A stretch of 64,000 bases of DNA, taken from Komarekiella atlantica HA4396-MV6 (GTDB lineage Bacteria; Cyanobacteriota; Cyanobacteriia; Cyanobacteriales; Nostocaceae). Of this stretch, positions 54,100 to 63,091 are shown piece by piece. The notes beneath the pieces are model-generated. The model had not been told where the DNA came from. It ran no database searches and saw nothing but the letters and a program-made list of their open reading frames with translations. Position 1 is the first letter of the stretch; the number at the start of each line of letters is the position of its first letter. The position numbers were made by a program, and so were the translations under genes. The stretch covers positions 248,001-312,000 of the forward strand of contig JAHHHK010000002.1 in the NCBI GenBank assembly GCA_019359395.1. Reading direction: 5' to 3'.

Positions 54100-54456
54100 T
54101 TTCTACCTCCGCTTCTTAATATTAATCTTTGTTGTTTAACATTCCGGTATTTAAAACCATAAGTAAAAATAAATCTAGCTAAATTTATTGATTGTTGCTG
54201 GATAAAAAAGTCATGAGTTAGAAATCTTTGGTTTGGCAATAAGTTAAAAACTTCTCATTTACAACTAAAAACTTGAACTATGACAACTACAATTTATTTG
54301 AGTTATGAATTTATGGTTACAATCTTACGCTGTAACTACTTGCTTAGCTTCGTACTAAGGGGATAGATTATTTTATTTCTAAAGCTATACATCTTTGGTA
54401 GGACAACCTAGTGGCAGGAAAACGTTATTGTGAGGATGCAGAAAAAGGCTAGTATC
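54100..54456. other. Divergent promoter region of the stress group
   Basis: AT-rich with no repeat or gene seen. It separates the minus-strand DUF2267 gene from the plus-strand acidic protein gene, so both promoters should be here. Confidence 0.4.
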
Positions 54457-54855
54457 ATGGCAGAAAAAAATCATAATGACGAAATTGAAACCAATGATTT
54501 GCCGCAGGAAATTACTGAGTCCTACGGTACTGGTGTGAAAGACTTGCCGGGGTACAATATTGGTGGGCGATCGCTACGGGACAAAAAAGGCGAGTATACA
54601 GAAACCAGTCCAGAACTCACCGGTGGTGATCCTGATGCTTATTGGGAAGACGCAGATGCAGTAGGGGATGAAGCTGTTGGTGGTACTGCTCCCACTCCCG
54701 ATCAAAATGTAACTGAGGAAATAGAAGCAGCAGTCGGTCTAGAAATGGATGATGCTGCATTTCTGCGTACCAATGATATTTTAGAAGAACGGGACGATTC
54801 TCGCTGGGAATTAGATCCAATGTCTTCCGAAGATTACCAAAATCGACGGGAGTAA
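54457..54855 (+). CDS. Acidic DUF6335-like protein
   Basis: 132 residues from ATG 54457. Very acidic, Gly/Asp-rich and probably partly disordered (YGTGVKDLPGYNIGGRSL, SPELTGGDPDAYWEDADAVG, then a helical EEIEAAVGLEMDDAAFLRTN and ILEERDDSRWELDP). This pattern is that of DUF6335, found in cyanobacteria next to stress genes; function unknown, perhaps hydration-related. Divergent from the DUF2267 gene. Confidence 0.75.
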   Translation: MAEKNHNDEIETNDLPQEITESYGTGVKDLPGYNIGGRSLRDKKGEYTETSPELTGGDPDAYWEDADAVGDEAVGGTAPTPDQNVTEEIEAAVGLEMDDAAFLRTNDILEERDDSRWELDPMSSEDYQNRRE

Positions 54856-55454
54856 AAGAGCCTTAGCACCTACGGCTACTTGGAGAAAGCCGCGAAAAAA
54901 AGATAATTTAAGTTTTCATTCGGAGTTCCAAGTTTTTATCTCGGAACTCCGATTTCTAAATTTATTAACCTAAAATTGTAGCTGTTCTCGCTTGGTGGTA
55001 GGAGAACAAGAAGACTCATTATTTTAGAGGATGTCTTATAAGTCAAAATTGTCATGCTGTAGCAAGATCCCGCAGGGTATGAAGCGATAGCGTAATGTAC
55101 CCCTACGCAAAAGCCAAGCTACAAAGGAGCGTCTCGTAGAGAAGCATCTCAAAAATTAACGGACAATAGAGATTCTGACTTCCGCTCTCTCTAGTCAGAA
55201 TGACAAAATATACCATTACCTAGCTTTTCAGACATTTTCTTACTCTGTCTAGCATAACTTTTGCTTTTAGCGTTGGTTGTTTATCAAACTCCAAATATTT
55301 TTCATGTAGGACTACACTCCGCCCGATTGATATTCTATCTTTAATTGTTCCTCTCTTTGATTTAGATACATCTCTACCTTCAGCGAGGTAAAACGCTAAA
55401 TATACATTTGATATTGTTATTGCCAATAGATATTAATTGCAATCGGAGTTGATA
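54856..55454. other. Intergenic region containing a MITE
   Basis: Contains the third MITE copy (55026-55240) about 215 bp before the carotenoid protein gene. A short minus-strand frame at 55220-55426 overlaps the element end and is not convincing. A TTAAGTTTTCATTCGGAG/CTCCGA-type hairpin lies near 54915-54955. Confidence 0.5.
55026..55240. mobile_element. MITE family 1, copy 3
   Basis: The left end AGAGGATGTCTTATAAG and right end CTTTTCAGACATTTTCT match the other copies with some decay. The interior carries extra repeats (GTAGCAAGATCCCGCAGGG, AAGCCAAGCTACAAAGG). It may influence transcription of the downstream carotenoid protein gene. Confidence 0.85.
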
Positions 55455-55946
55455 ATGACATACACCCAAACTGGCGATCCAACTATTCGCGAACATGTTC
55501 AAGCTTGGCAAAAATTGGATGTTGATCAACAACTCGCATTGTTTTGGTTCATTTACAAAGAAATGGGTAGCTCAATTACACCAGCTGCTCCTGGTGCAAG
55601 TACTGCTTCTCCAGAAATTGCCGAAGGTTTATTTAATCAAGTTAAGGAATTATCTCACGAAGAACAGTTGCAACTTCAACGCGACTTAATTAATAAAGCG
55701 GATAGTCAACTTTCTCGTCAATACGGCTCTTTGGGTGATACTACCAAGTTGCTATTTTGGTATCGACTATCTCAAGGGATGGATAACGGTACTATTATTC
55801 CTGTTCCTTCTGATTATCAACTTCCTTCAGAAGCCGAAGCTTTATTTAACAAAATTCAAGTCATACCTTTTGAACAGCAAATTACTCTTTTCCGTGATTA
55901 TGTTGCGCCAATGGGTGCTGAGCCAAAAGCTGGTATAGAAATTTAG
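55455..55946 (+). CDS. Helical carotenoid protein (OCP N-terminal-domain homologue)
   Basis: 163 residues from ATG 55455 (GGAG 7 bp upstream). It matches only the alpha-helical N-terminal domain of the orange carotenoid protein: HVQAWQKLDVDQQLALFWFI, YKEMGSSITPAAPGAS, and LLFWYRLSQGMDNGTIIPVP followed by ITLFRDYVAPMG. There is no C-terminal NTF2-like domain or separate CTD homologue beside it. Such proteins bind a keto-carotenoid and quench singlet oxygen, and some quench phycobilisomes. This fits with the stress genes just upstream. Confidence 0.93.
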   Translation: MTYTQTGDPTIREHVQAWQKLDVDQQLALFWFIYKEMGSSITPAAPGASTASPEIAEGLFNQVKELSHEEQLQLQRDLINKADSQLSRQYGSLGDTTKLLFWYRLSQGMDNGTIIPVPSDYQLPSEAEALFNKIQVIPFEQQITLFRDYVAPMGAEPKAGIEI

Positions 55947-56518
55947 AAACTGCTTAAGTCCCCTTTTGTAGCTTTTGAATGATTGCAGTTAATTCTAATC
56001 TGCTAGAAAACTGTAATTATAATGAATTGGTAATTGGTAAGGAATTATCAATTACCAATTTTAAAAACAAATATTTTTATTAGTAATTTACTATATTCGC
56101 TCAAATCAAATTCTATATATAAGTAAACACAGAGTAAAAATTTAATTCTTACTCTGTTAGCATCTATGTTTATTATTAGGAAACTTTCACCTTAAAGTCT
56201 TCCGTTCACCCTTTGTTTTATATTTAATAGTGTAAGGTTGTTTAAAATTTATTTCATCTATCTCTTGACTGGTTTAAATCTATTTAATTTGAATTAATCC
56301 TCTATCTTTTTATAGTGTTTTGTCTTATTTTTAAATCTATAACCTTAACAAAGACACAATTAAAAAAGTCAAAGTTTTTACTTTGTAGGTGTGATTATAG
56401 CGGTTCCCATTCAGATGCGGTACAAGATTACATCCTCAAGTGTAGGGGCACGGCAGCCGTGCCCCTACGGGTATACCTCACGTAAACGAGAATCGCTGTA
56501 AAGCAATATCATTACTTT
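55947..56518. other. Intergenic region
   Basis: AT-rich. It holds an AATTGGTAATTGG hairpin near 56030-56060 and a 27-bp palindrome (GTAGGGGCACGGC, A, and its complement) at 56442-56468, like those at 22150 and 40015. No gene seen. Confidence 0.6.
56442..56468. repeat. 27-bp palindrome, GTAGGGGCACGGC type
   Basis: Perfect arms around a single A. Same core as MITE family 2, without the flanking arms. Confidence 0.85.
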
Positions 56519-57289
56519 ATGACTAATAAAAGGTTATATCATATTGGCTTTGGACAAGATGATTTAGGTTCATCTGCTCCCAGCATTGCTTTATTATCTG
56601 GCGATCCTGAACGTGCGTGTTTAATTGCTCAAACTTATTTGCAGGATGTGCGCTTATTATCTGAGAATCGGGGACTCAATAGTTATGTGGGAAACTTATC
56701 AGGTCGTAGCATTTTATCTGCTACCAGTGGTATGGGTGCGCCTTCACTAAGTATTGTGGTCAATGAATTGGTACAAGTTGGAATCCGGCAAATTATTCGT
56801 ATTGGAACTTGCGGCTCAATTCAACCTTATATCGCTGTCGGTAGCATTGTAATTAGTAGTGCGGCATTGTGTCGCCAAGGTGCAGCAAATGACATTGCAC
56901 CTGTGGAGTATCCAGCCGCAGCTGAGCCGTTTCTCACGGTTGCATTAATTAAAGCAGCGCGAGAATTAGAGATTGAGCATTATGTAGGCATTACGGCATC
57001 AGTAGATACTTTTTATGAAGGACAAGAACGTAGTAATTCAGCGAACCCAAATTTAATGCGATCGCTGCATGGCATTACAGAAGAGTATCGGCATTTGAAT
57101 GTTTTAAATTACGAAATGGAATGCGGTACGCTGTTTAAAATGGCGGGTGTGTATAATTTTGCCGCTGCTGCTGTTTGCGGTGTAGTTGCTCAGCGCACCT
57201 TTGCTGAAAATGTGATTTTGTCAAAAAAAGATATTGCTGTAAATAATGCGATCGCTACTGCTGTACGTGCAGTAGAAAACCTTGAGTGA
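56519..57289 (+). CDS. Nucleoside (uridine/purine) phosphorylase
   Basis: 256 residues of the PNP/UDP phosphorylase family. Phosphate-binding IALLSGDPERACLIAQ at the N-terminus, IRIGTCGSIQPYIAVGSIVI in the middle, and the ribose-binding Glu in NVLNYEMECGTLFKMAG. It cleaves a nucleoside with phosphate to base and ribose-1-phosphate in salvage. The E-M-E-C segment resembles uridine phosphorylases, but the base preference is not certain. It is a single gene with no operon partners. Confidence 0.88.
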   Translation: MTNKRLYHIGFGQDDLGSSAPSIALLSGDPERACLIAQTYLQDVRLLSENRGLNSYVGNLSGRSILSATSGMGAPSLSIVVNELVQVGIRQIIRIGTCGSIQPYIAVGSIVISSAALCRQGAANDIAPVEYPAAAEPFLTVALIKAARELEIEHYVGITASVDTFYEGQERSNSANPNLMRSLHGITEEYRHLNVLNYEMECGTLFKMAGVYNFAAAAVCGVVAQRTFAENVILSKKDIAVNNAIATAVRAVENLE

Positions 57290-57569
57290 ATTAACAAATC
57301 TCTCACTATATCTTTACATTTCTATTATTTAACTTCTTAGTATGTCATGTTTTGATGTAGTCTAAGTAGTTTTATCATGTCTTTACTTAAGCTTTAATTT
57401 AATCTTAGTGTTTATCTGTACTATGTATTTATTAAGAGGCAAATTTGTCTTATACAAACATACAATTTCAGTAAACAATGAGTATTTTTACGCAATCATT
57501 GGGTTAATAAACCAAATAAAACACATTATTTATCAACATTTATAGGAAAACTCTGAGAATCAAAATAAT

Positions 57570-58142
57570 ATGAAAAATGCTTTGAAGTGTTGGCTTAAAA
57601 CTATAAATATAACTTTAATCGCTGTAATGCCGACTTTGATATTCTTGCCATTATCCGAACGGGTAATAGCTGAAGATCCAGGAGCATGTTTCATGATTAC
57701 CGCCTCTGGCAAAACGGTAGGATTGGCAAATCTTTGTGGTGGTATAACGATAACACCGCCCTCAAACAACGATAATAAAGTTTTTCGGATTCCGATTAAA
57801 CGCCGTCTTGGTGGAACTCCCATAATTGATGTCACTTTCAATGACAAACAATCTTTTGAGATGATTGTAGATACAGGTGCGACTGGCACTCTCATTACTC
57901 AAGGTATGGCAAGCACGCTCAAGCTCCAATCTACAGGTTTAATGCAAGCTCAAATTGCTGATGGTAGCCAAGTACAATTCTCAACTGGTAAGGTAAAATC
58001 TATTGCAGTTGGTGGAGTCATAGCTAATAATATTCGAGTTGCGATCGCCCCAAAAGCAGGCATCGGACTATTAGGTCACGATTTCTTTGGCAACTATGAT
58101 ATTAAAATTCTAGAAAAAGAGGTGGAATTTCATCACCGCTGA
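57570..58142 (+). CDS. Exported retropepsin-like aspartic protease
   Basis: 190 residues. Signal peptide about 1-34 (ITLIAVMPTLIFLPLSERVI, then AED). The clan AA catalytic motif is MIVDTGATGTLIT, and the flap and hydrophobic strand follow (AVGGVIANNIRVAIAPKAGI, LLGHDFFGNYDIKIL). A single D-T-G in a protein of this size means it works as a dimer, as in retropepsins. Target unknown. It sits 61 bp before a second exported protein gene on the same strand. Confidence 0.85.
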   Translation: MKNALKCWLKTINITLIAVMPTLIFLPLSERVIAEDPGACFMITASGKTVGLANLCGGITITPPSNNDNKVFRIPIKRRLGGTPIIDVTFNDKQSFEMIVDTGATGTLITQGMASTLKLQSTGLMQAQIADGSQVQFSTGKVKSIAVGGVIANNIRVAIAPKAGIGLLGHDFFGNYDIKILEKEVEFHHR

Positions 58143-58203
58143 TACTTGCAGTTTTTAAAGATGTAGTATGCTACATCTGGTATCAAAAAATAAGTCCAGA
58201 GTT

Positions 58204-58689
58204 ATGAGGAAAAACCCCATACGATTACTACTTGGTGGAGTGATTGTCAGCTTCGGATTGTCGTCATCATTGTTAGCTCAAGCACAACAGCAGGTTTCTA
58301 ATGCTCAAGTTGCGGCGATGGTAGAGGCGTTGCGACGGGCTGCACCACAAACTGGTTCCGCAAACGATGGACTTTACAGCGAATGGCAAGTTAAACCAGA
58401 AACCCTCAAAGGCTGGTCGAAATCTTGCCTTAAACGAGAACTAACACCAACGCAGTTTGAAAATAGCCCCGCGATCGCCCGCCAAGTCGTGTCTTGCATC
58501 ACGCGCCGTGAGTTAAACCAGCAGCTTCGTGCCACCAGTAATAATGAAACTGCGGCTGTGCGTGGCGTAGCCTGTTGGTGGATGACTGGTAGTTACACAG
58601 GCTGTAATAGCGGTTTCACTGCTGGCTATGTCCAAAAAGTTGTTGGCTTTTACCAGCAGCAGCGTTCAAAATCGGTAACACCAAATTAA
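58204..58689 (+). CDS. Exported hypothetical protein
   Basis: 161 residues from ATG 58204. Signal peptide about 1-27 (LLLGGVIVSFGLSSSLLAQA). The mature part is helical with a four-cysteine pattern (SCLKRELT, VSCITRREL, VACWWMTGSYTGCNSGF), suggesting disulphides. I do not recognise the family. The neighbour upstream is the small aspartic protease, which may act on it or on the same envelope target. Confidence 0.7.
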   Translation: MRKNPIRLLLGGVIVSFGLSSSLLAQAQQQVSNAQVAAMVEALRRAAPQTGSANDGLYSEWQVKPETLKGWSKSCLKRELTPTQFENSPAIARQVVSCITRRELNQQLRATSNNETAAVRGVACWWMTGSYTGCNSGFTAGYVQKVVGFYQQQRSKSVTPN

Positions 58690-58740
58690 TCGCCGCGATA
58701 TATTCAGCACTAGACTTGTCTTGAAATTTTTGCAAATTAA

Positions 58741-58800
58741 ACCACAGATGAACATCGATAAACACAGATAATTTATCGGTGTTCATCTGTGGTTCTTTTT
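58741..58800. terminator. Strong bidirectional terminator hairpin
   Basis: A 22-bp stem (ACCACAGATGAACATCGATA at 58741, right arm 58772-58793) with one G-T pair and a 9-nt loop is followed by a run of T. It lies between convergent genes. The ACCACAGATGAACA arm is a widespread bacterial dispersed repeat. Confidence 0.8.
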
Positions 58801-58830
58801 TCATTCGCATCTTTGCAATAAGTTTACTGT

Positions 58831-59928
58831 TTAGCTACCAAGAAAGCCTTCCAACCCAGGTACATCTACCCAACTTGCTGTCGCATGAGATTTATGAGCT
58901 AAATCCATCAACAACTGAGAATAAACTCCTTCTCGCAGCGATGGGGTAATTTCTTGCTTGTGGTCAATTGCTTGCACCCATTGGTCTACTACGCGCATAA
59001 ATGCAGAAATACGTCCATCGGTATGATTTTTTGGAAATATTAACCGATTTGGTATTTCGATTTCGGTAAGAGGTTTACCGAACTGAGAACCCAAAACCCG
59101 AAAGCCATGTATATAATCTCTCTGATTTTCACTACCTACAATCAAAGTACCGCGATCGCCATACACTTCTACCCAATGTGTCCTTGGTGCATGAACAACC
59201 GCACTGATGGAAACTTGACAAGGTGTCCCATTTGCTAATTCCAACGCCAGCATACAGGTGTCATCCGTATTCACTGGTTTTAATTCGCCGCTAGTAGGGT
59301 CAACTCGTGCGGGAATGGCGGTACTCAAATGGGCGTTCAATCTGCGTACTGGGCCAAATAGCCAGTGAATATAATCGAAGGCATGGGAACCCAAAGACCC
59401 CAATGCACCGCCTCCTTTATCCTTAGAAGAATACCAATTCCAAGGACGTGAAGTATCAGCACGTGAGGAACCTAGCCAGTCGATTTTAATCAGGCGTATC
59501 TCACCTACATAGCCTTCTGATAACAATTCTGCAAATAACTGCCATCCTGGTACAAAGCGAAACTCAAAGTCTACAGTTGCAACGACGTCTCTTTCTTTAG
59601 CTAATTGATATAGTTCTTTGGATTCAGTTGCATTTAAGGTTACAGGTTTTTCTAGTAATAAATGTTTCTCAGCTTGTAGTACTGTTTTTGCCATTTCATA
59701 GTGCAAAAATGGCGGTGTGGAGATGCTGACTGCTTGCACTTCTGGCAATGTAATAATATTTGCAATTGTGTCGCAGGCGTGGGGGATATTATGGGAGTCT
59801 GCGATCGCTTGAGCTTTATTTAAATCTCGATGATAAACAGCCACTACCTCAGTCTGAGGATGTGCTTTGAATGCAGGAATATGGACTTTTTGACCAAAGC
59901 CAGTCCCCGCGATCGCAACCCCAATCAT
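58831..59928 (-). CDS. Gfo/Idh/MocA family oxidoreductase
   Basis: 365 residues, cytoplasmic (no signal). Rossmann motif VAIAGTGFGQKVHIPAFKAH; E-K-P in EKHLLLEKPVTLNATESK; substrate-domain GGGALGSLGSHAFDYIHWLF. NAD(P)-dependent dehydrogenase of a sugar, inositol or related polyol; the substrate cannot be told. It is not closely similar to the exported homologue at 47906. It is a single gene between a terminator and the Hsp70-like operon. Confidence 0.88.
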   Translation of the reverse strand: MIGVAIAGTGFGQKVHIPAFKAHPQTEVVAVYHRDLNKAQAIADSHNIPHACDTIANIITLPEVQAVSISTPPFLHYEMAKTVLQAEKHLLLEKPVTLNATESKELYQLAKERDVVATVDFEFRFVPGWQLFAELLSEGYVGEIRLIKIDWLGSSRADTSRPWNWYSSKDKGGGALGSLGSHAFDYIHWLFGPVRRLNAHLSTAIPARVDPTSGELKPVNTDDTCMLALELANGTPCQVSISAVVHAPRTHWVEVYGDRGTLIVGSENQRDYIHGFRVLGSQFGKPLTEIEIPNRLIFPKNHTDGRISAFMRVVDQWVQAIDHKQEITPSLREGVYSQLLMDLAHKSHATASWVDVPGLEGFLGS

Positions 59929-60020
59929 ATAATCTTTACTCCCTAGTTATGTAATTTTTGTTACTTATACCAAGCATACATTTCTTTTGTTGATCAGCGC
60001 CTAAGTTGCAGCAGTGACCG

Positions 60021-61943
60021 TTATTGAATTAGAATTATTGCCTCTTGAACCTTAGTAGAAAGAACTTTTTGCAGCCCTTGCCCAATTTGACCAATTAGTT
60101 TATCAAAAGCTTCTTGATTCGCTGCCAGTTGTTGTTGCAGAACCTTTTCCAACTCCGGCTTTAATTGGGAGCACATATCATTAACTTTCTTGTCGCTCAA
60201 AAAACCAAAACGAATCCAGCTAGGAATATCCAAATTTGTCTTGATTGCCTCTTGGACACTCTGGCGATTTAGTTCCATTCCTGCTGCCATCACTGAAGCC
60301 CCGTATACTAATGCAATCGGCCAAACCAAATGTCCAGTTAGTATCAGAGTGATGATACTAGCGAGAGTACCCCCACCAATTACTACATTGATGATAAATG
60401 CCACTGTGTCGGCAAGGATAGCATCTCCAATTTTTAGTTCTGGGTTGACAAAAGCCGGCTCGATGCTATTCTCAAACCTTAAACTGCTTCTGGGTATTTG
60501 AAACTTTCGGCATATCGGGTCGGTTTCTGCGGCTAAGTCGGGTTGAATTTCCTTGTTAAACCAACTGATGCATTGATTGTTAATTATCTGCTGAGCGCGA
60601 TCGCCTTTGAGCCACTGCTCTGCCCGACTTTTCATAGATGTTTCCAAATCGGCTAAAGTTCGTATTTGGTTTTTTTGCCAGTCTTTTACTCCTGGTCTAA
60701 CTGCATTTTCTAGCAAACCATCTGCTAATGGCTTAATCAACAACTCAATTAACTTTGGGATATGTTTCTCAATCAGTTTTTTGAGCTTTTGTGAGTCTAA
60801 TAATGTATTAACTTCTTGTTTGAAGGCAGCAGCACGCAGATCCCATCTTCCCACTCGCGCTAATCCCAGCGCAATGCATCTTTCCGGTTCCGGATCTGGC
60901 CGAAGGAGCGTTTCTGGTTCGGGAAAGATTTCTTGACAAATTTGGTGTGTAAACTTCATTCGAGATGCACCGCCAGTCATCAGTACAAGTTGCGGCACAA
61001 TTCCAAGTTTTTCCAGCTTTTCTCTAGCCTCACTTACAGAGTCACGAAACGATTGAATCCAACTTTGAAGCCTCAGTTCAGGCAAAGGTTGGTTTAAAAT
61101 CTCCTCCATCATCAATTTGTTGACTTGGGGGATAAAATAAATCTGTTCGTTGATAGACTCAAAGCCACGCGCAAACGATTGAGGATCGCTGTATAGCTGT
61201 TCATTAGAAAAGTAATCTTCTTTAGTTTTGCGACAGGCTAGTTCACAACGAGCTTGGTGATGCGGATATTCATTAAATACTTTTTTTAGTAAGTCTGATT
61301 GTTCGTGTTTGGCGAGAGTGCGCTCAAAAATAGCCTTGTCGATTAGGGATGCGCCTAAAGTATTACTTCCGAAATCCATCGGAATTTCTTGTAAGCTCTT
61401 AACCAGGGTAAAATCTGTGGTTGAAGAACCAATATCGACAATCAGCACCGATGAAAGAAGTTTTTCATACTCCAGCTTGCCGGCTTCCTTGGCTTGCATG
61501 AAAGCAGCTCGTGATTCAGGGACAACATTTAGTTTGGCAATACCAGCTTCTCGAAGTAGCTTTTGGTATTCTTCTCGTTCACTAACCGACCATCCTGAAG
61601 GGCAACCAATATAAAAGTAAGTAGTTTCCCCAGCTTCAATTTGTCTGCTTTCTTTTAAAAGGCGGTAGTAAGTTGCCAGAAAAGTGCTAATTGTTTCTCG
61701 ATATTTGGAATCTTTATTTGGTTTTTGCTTGAAAGAAATTGTCAACTGGGTAACGCCAGCTTGAATTAACGCTTGCTCTCCGACAAGATAACCGAGTTTG
61801 GGATGCCAACCAAGAGCTGTAATTTGGTTCTTCTTGTTATTAATCTCAAGCATTTCCGGGGGTTCGATGCTCTCTACTATAGCTTTAGCTACCGCTGTTT
61901 CACCGTGTCCCAAATCAAAACCAATTGTTTCTAAAATTTCCAT
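60021..61943 (-). CDS. Hsp70-like ATPase with C-terminal membrane segment
   Basis: 640 residues. The N-terminal 360 form an Hsp70/actin-type ATPase: TIGFDLGHGETAVA (phosphate 1), VLIVDIGSSTTDFTLV (phosphate 2), LVLMTGGASRMKFTHQIC (adenosine motif). There is no DnaK substrate-binding domain. Instead, a long helical region (about 370-500) leads to two hydrophobic segments (FIINVVIGGGTLASIITLIL and a second near 545-565) and a final coiled region. It is therefore probably a membrane-bound ATPase. The gene lies 14 bp after a membrane protein gene on the same strand, so they likely act together. Function unknown. Confidence 0.8.
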   Translation of the reverse strand: MEILETIGFDLGHGETAVAKAIVESIEPPEMLEINNKKNQITALGWHPKLGYLVGEQALIQAGVTQLTISFKQKPNKDSKYRETISTFLATYYRLLKESRQIEAGETTYFYIGCPSGWSVSEREEYQKLLREAGIAKLNVVPESRAAFMQAKEAGKLEYEKLLSSVLIVDIGSSTTDFTLVKSLQEIPMDFGSNTLGASLIDKAIFERTLAKHEQSDLLKKVFNEYPHHQARCELACRKTKEDYFSNEQLYSDPQSFARGFESINEQIYFIPQVNKLMMEEILNQPLPELRLQSWIQSFRDSVSEAREKLEKLGIVPQLVLMTGGASRMKFTHQICQEIFPEPETLLRPDPEPERCIALGLARVGRWDLRAAAFKQEVNTLLDSQKLKKLIEKHIPKLIELLIKPLADGLLENAVRPGVKDWQKNQIRTLADLETSMKSRAEQWLKGDRAQQIINNQCISWFNKEIQPDLAAETDPICRKFQIPRSSLRFENSIEPAFVNPELKIGDAILADTVAFIINVVIGGGTLASIITLILTGHLVWPIALVYGASVMAAGMELNRQSVQEAIKTNLDIPSWIRFGFLSDKKVNDMCSQLKPELEKVLQQQLAANQEAFDKLIGQIGQGLQKVLSTKVQEAIILIQ

Positions 61944-61957
61944 ACTCTTATTGTCTG

Positions 61958-62851
61958 TTATTCTCTAGCCTCAGAATATGCTGGCTCAATTACCCGGCCG
62001 CGTCTTAGCAAGCGATCGCCTTTTAACAAAGCAGGAGCTATAGTTACGTAATCTTTGGTGGATGGGTCAATACTTGGCTCGAAGTCAAAATAATTGCGAT
62101 CGCTATGGGGGTCGTTTGGTCGGTAAATTTGAGCGTTAATTCCCTGGGACATTAAAATCTGTGGTAGAAGTTTTGCTAGTGCGATCGCCATTTGGGGTTT
62201 CTCAAGAAATGATGCGCCCATGAGCTTTTGCAGAAAATTTAATAATTCTGGCAATTCTTCTATGCCGCGATCGTCTTGATGTTTGTTTCCTTCTTCAAAT
62301 CTAGCGACTGCTAAGTCAATTGTGTTGAGAGCATCAGCAAGGTTATCTAAAAGGATTTGGCTATCGACTTGAAGGACAGGTTGAGCTAATTCTAATTGCT
62401 CAAAAGACGTTGAATTATTTTTATCGAGTTGAAGCACTACTTCCAGTCCTAAGAGCACACAAGCTAGGAGGATAGCCATCCATGCACCTGGAGTAGTTTC
62501 AGTTAAGTGGAACAACCAACCTAAAATGCCTATATAAATAAGTGCCTTGAGCAGTTTTAGGATTAACCTATTGGCAGGATTTTTAGCTAAATTAGTAATT
62601 TGCTGTTGCTCTGTTGAGGCGACTTGAATCAAGTTAGCAGCTGCAAGAGTAGCAATGGACTGGCGCAGTGTATCCAGAAAAAAGGAAGCTAAACGTACTT
62701 GAGCTATATTTAGCTCGCTAATATAAATTCTTTCGAGATTATCAAGTCGGTTCTGAACCAGCTTGATTACCTGCTCGATGCTGGTTATGTTGTCAATATC
62801 TGCCTGGAGTTGGTTGCGTTCTTCGCTAAAAAGTGAAGATATTGTTTTCAT
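61958..62851 (-). CDS. Membrane partner of the Hsp70-like ATPase
   Basis: 297 residues from ATG 62851 (a TTG at 62908 would add 19 residues). N-terminal coiled region (VIKLVQNRLDNLERIYISEL), then two transmembrane segments at about 115-150 (LILKLLKALIYIGILGWLFH and the following WMAILLACVLLGLEVVLQL), then a helical cytoplasmic part. The C-terminal half (EELPELLNFLQKLMGASF to LLKGDRLLRRGRVIEPAYSE) ends with a short beta-like region reminiscent of the GrpE-type exchange-factor tails, but this is a guess. It is translated just ahead of the Hsp70-like gene. Confidence 0.65.
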   Translation of the reverse strand: MKTISSLFSEERNQLQADIDNITSIEQVIKLVQNRLDNLERIYISELNIAQVRLASFFLDTLRQSIATLAAANLIQVASTEQQQITNLAKNPANRLILKLLKALIYIGILGWLFHLTETTPGAWMAILLACVLLGLEVVLQLDKNNSTSFEQLELAQPVLQVDSQILLDNLADALNTIDLAVARFEEGNKHQDDRGIEELPELLNFLQKLMGASFLEKPQMAIALAKLLPQILMSQGINAQIYRPNDPHSDRNYFDFEPSIDPSTKDYVTIAPALLKGDRLLRRGRVIEPAYSEARE

Positions 62852-63091
62852 AGTGTTGACCAAGACTTTAACGTTATTAATAGCAAAAAGTCTATTACTG
62901 CGCTTCAATTTCGTTCAGTAACGCCTCATCAGATTAGCCATGCCAGTCGTCTTATAGCTGTGGCCGCACAAACTGAACAACGCCACTTGGTGTACAGATG
63001 ACCTAGTAAGTACCTGGCTCTGCTTTTACTTAAACTGTATTCTTGATTTTGGTGTTATTGGAAACAGTTGCTCAATAAAATTCTAATTATT

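Noticed and set aside
55220-55426. 68-codon minus-strand frame before the carotenoid protein gene
   Set aside because: Its end overlaps the MITE and it has no recognisable family, although a small unknown protein cannot be fully excluded.
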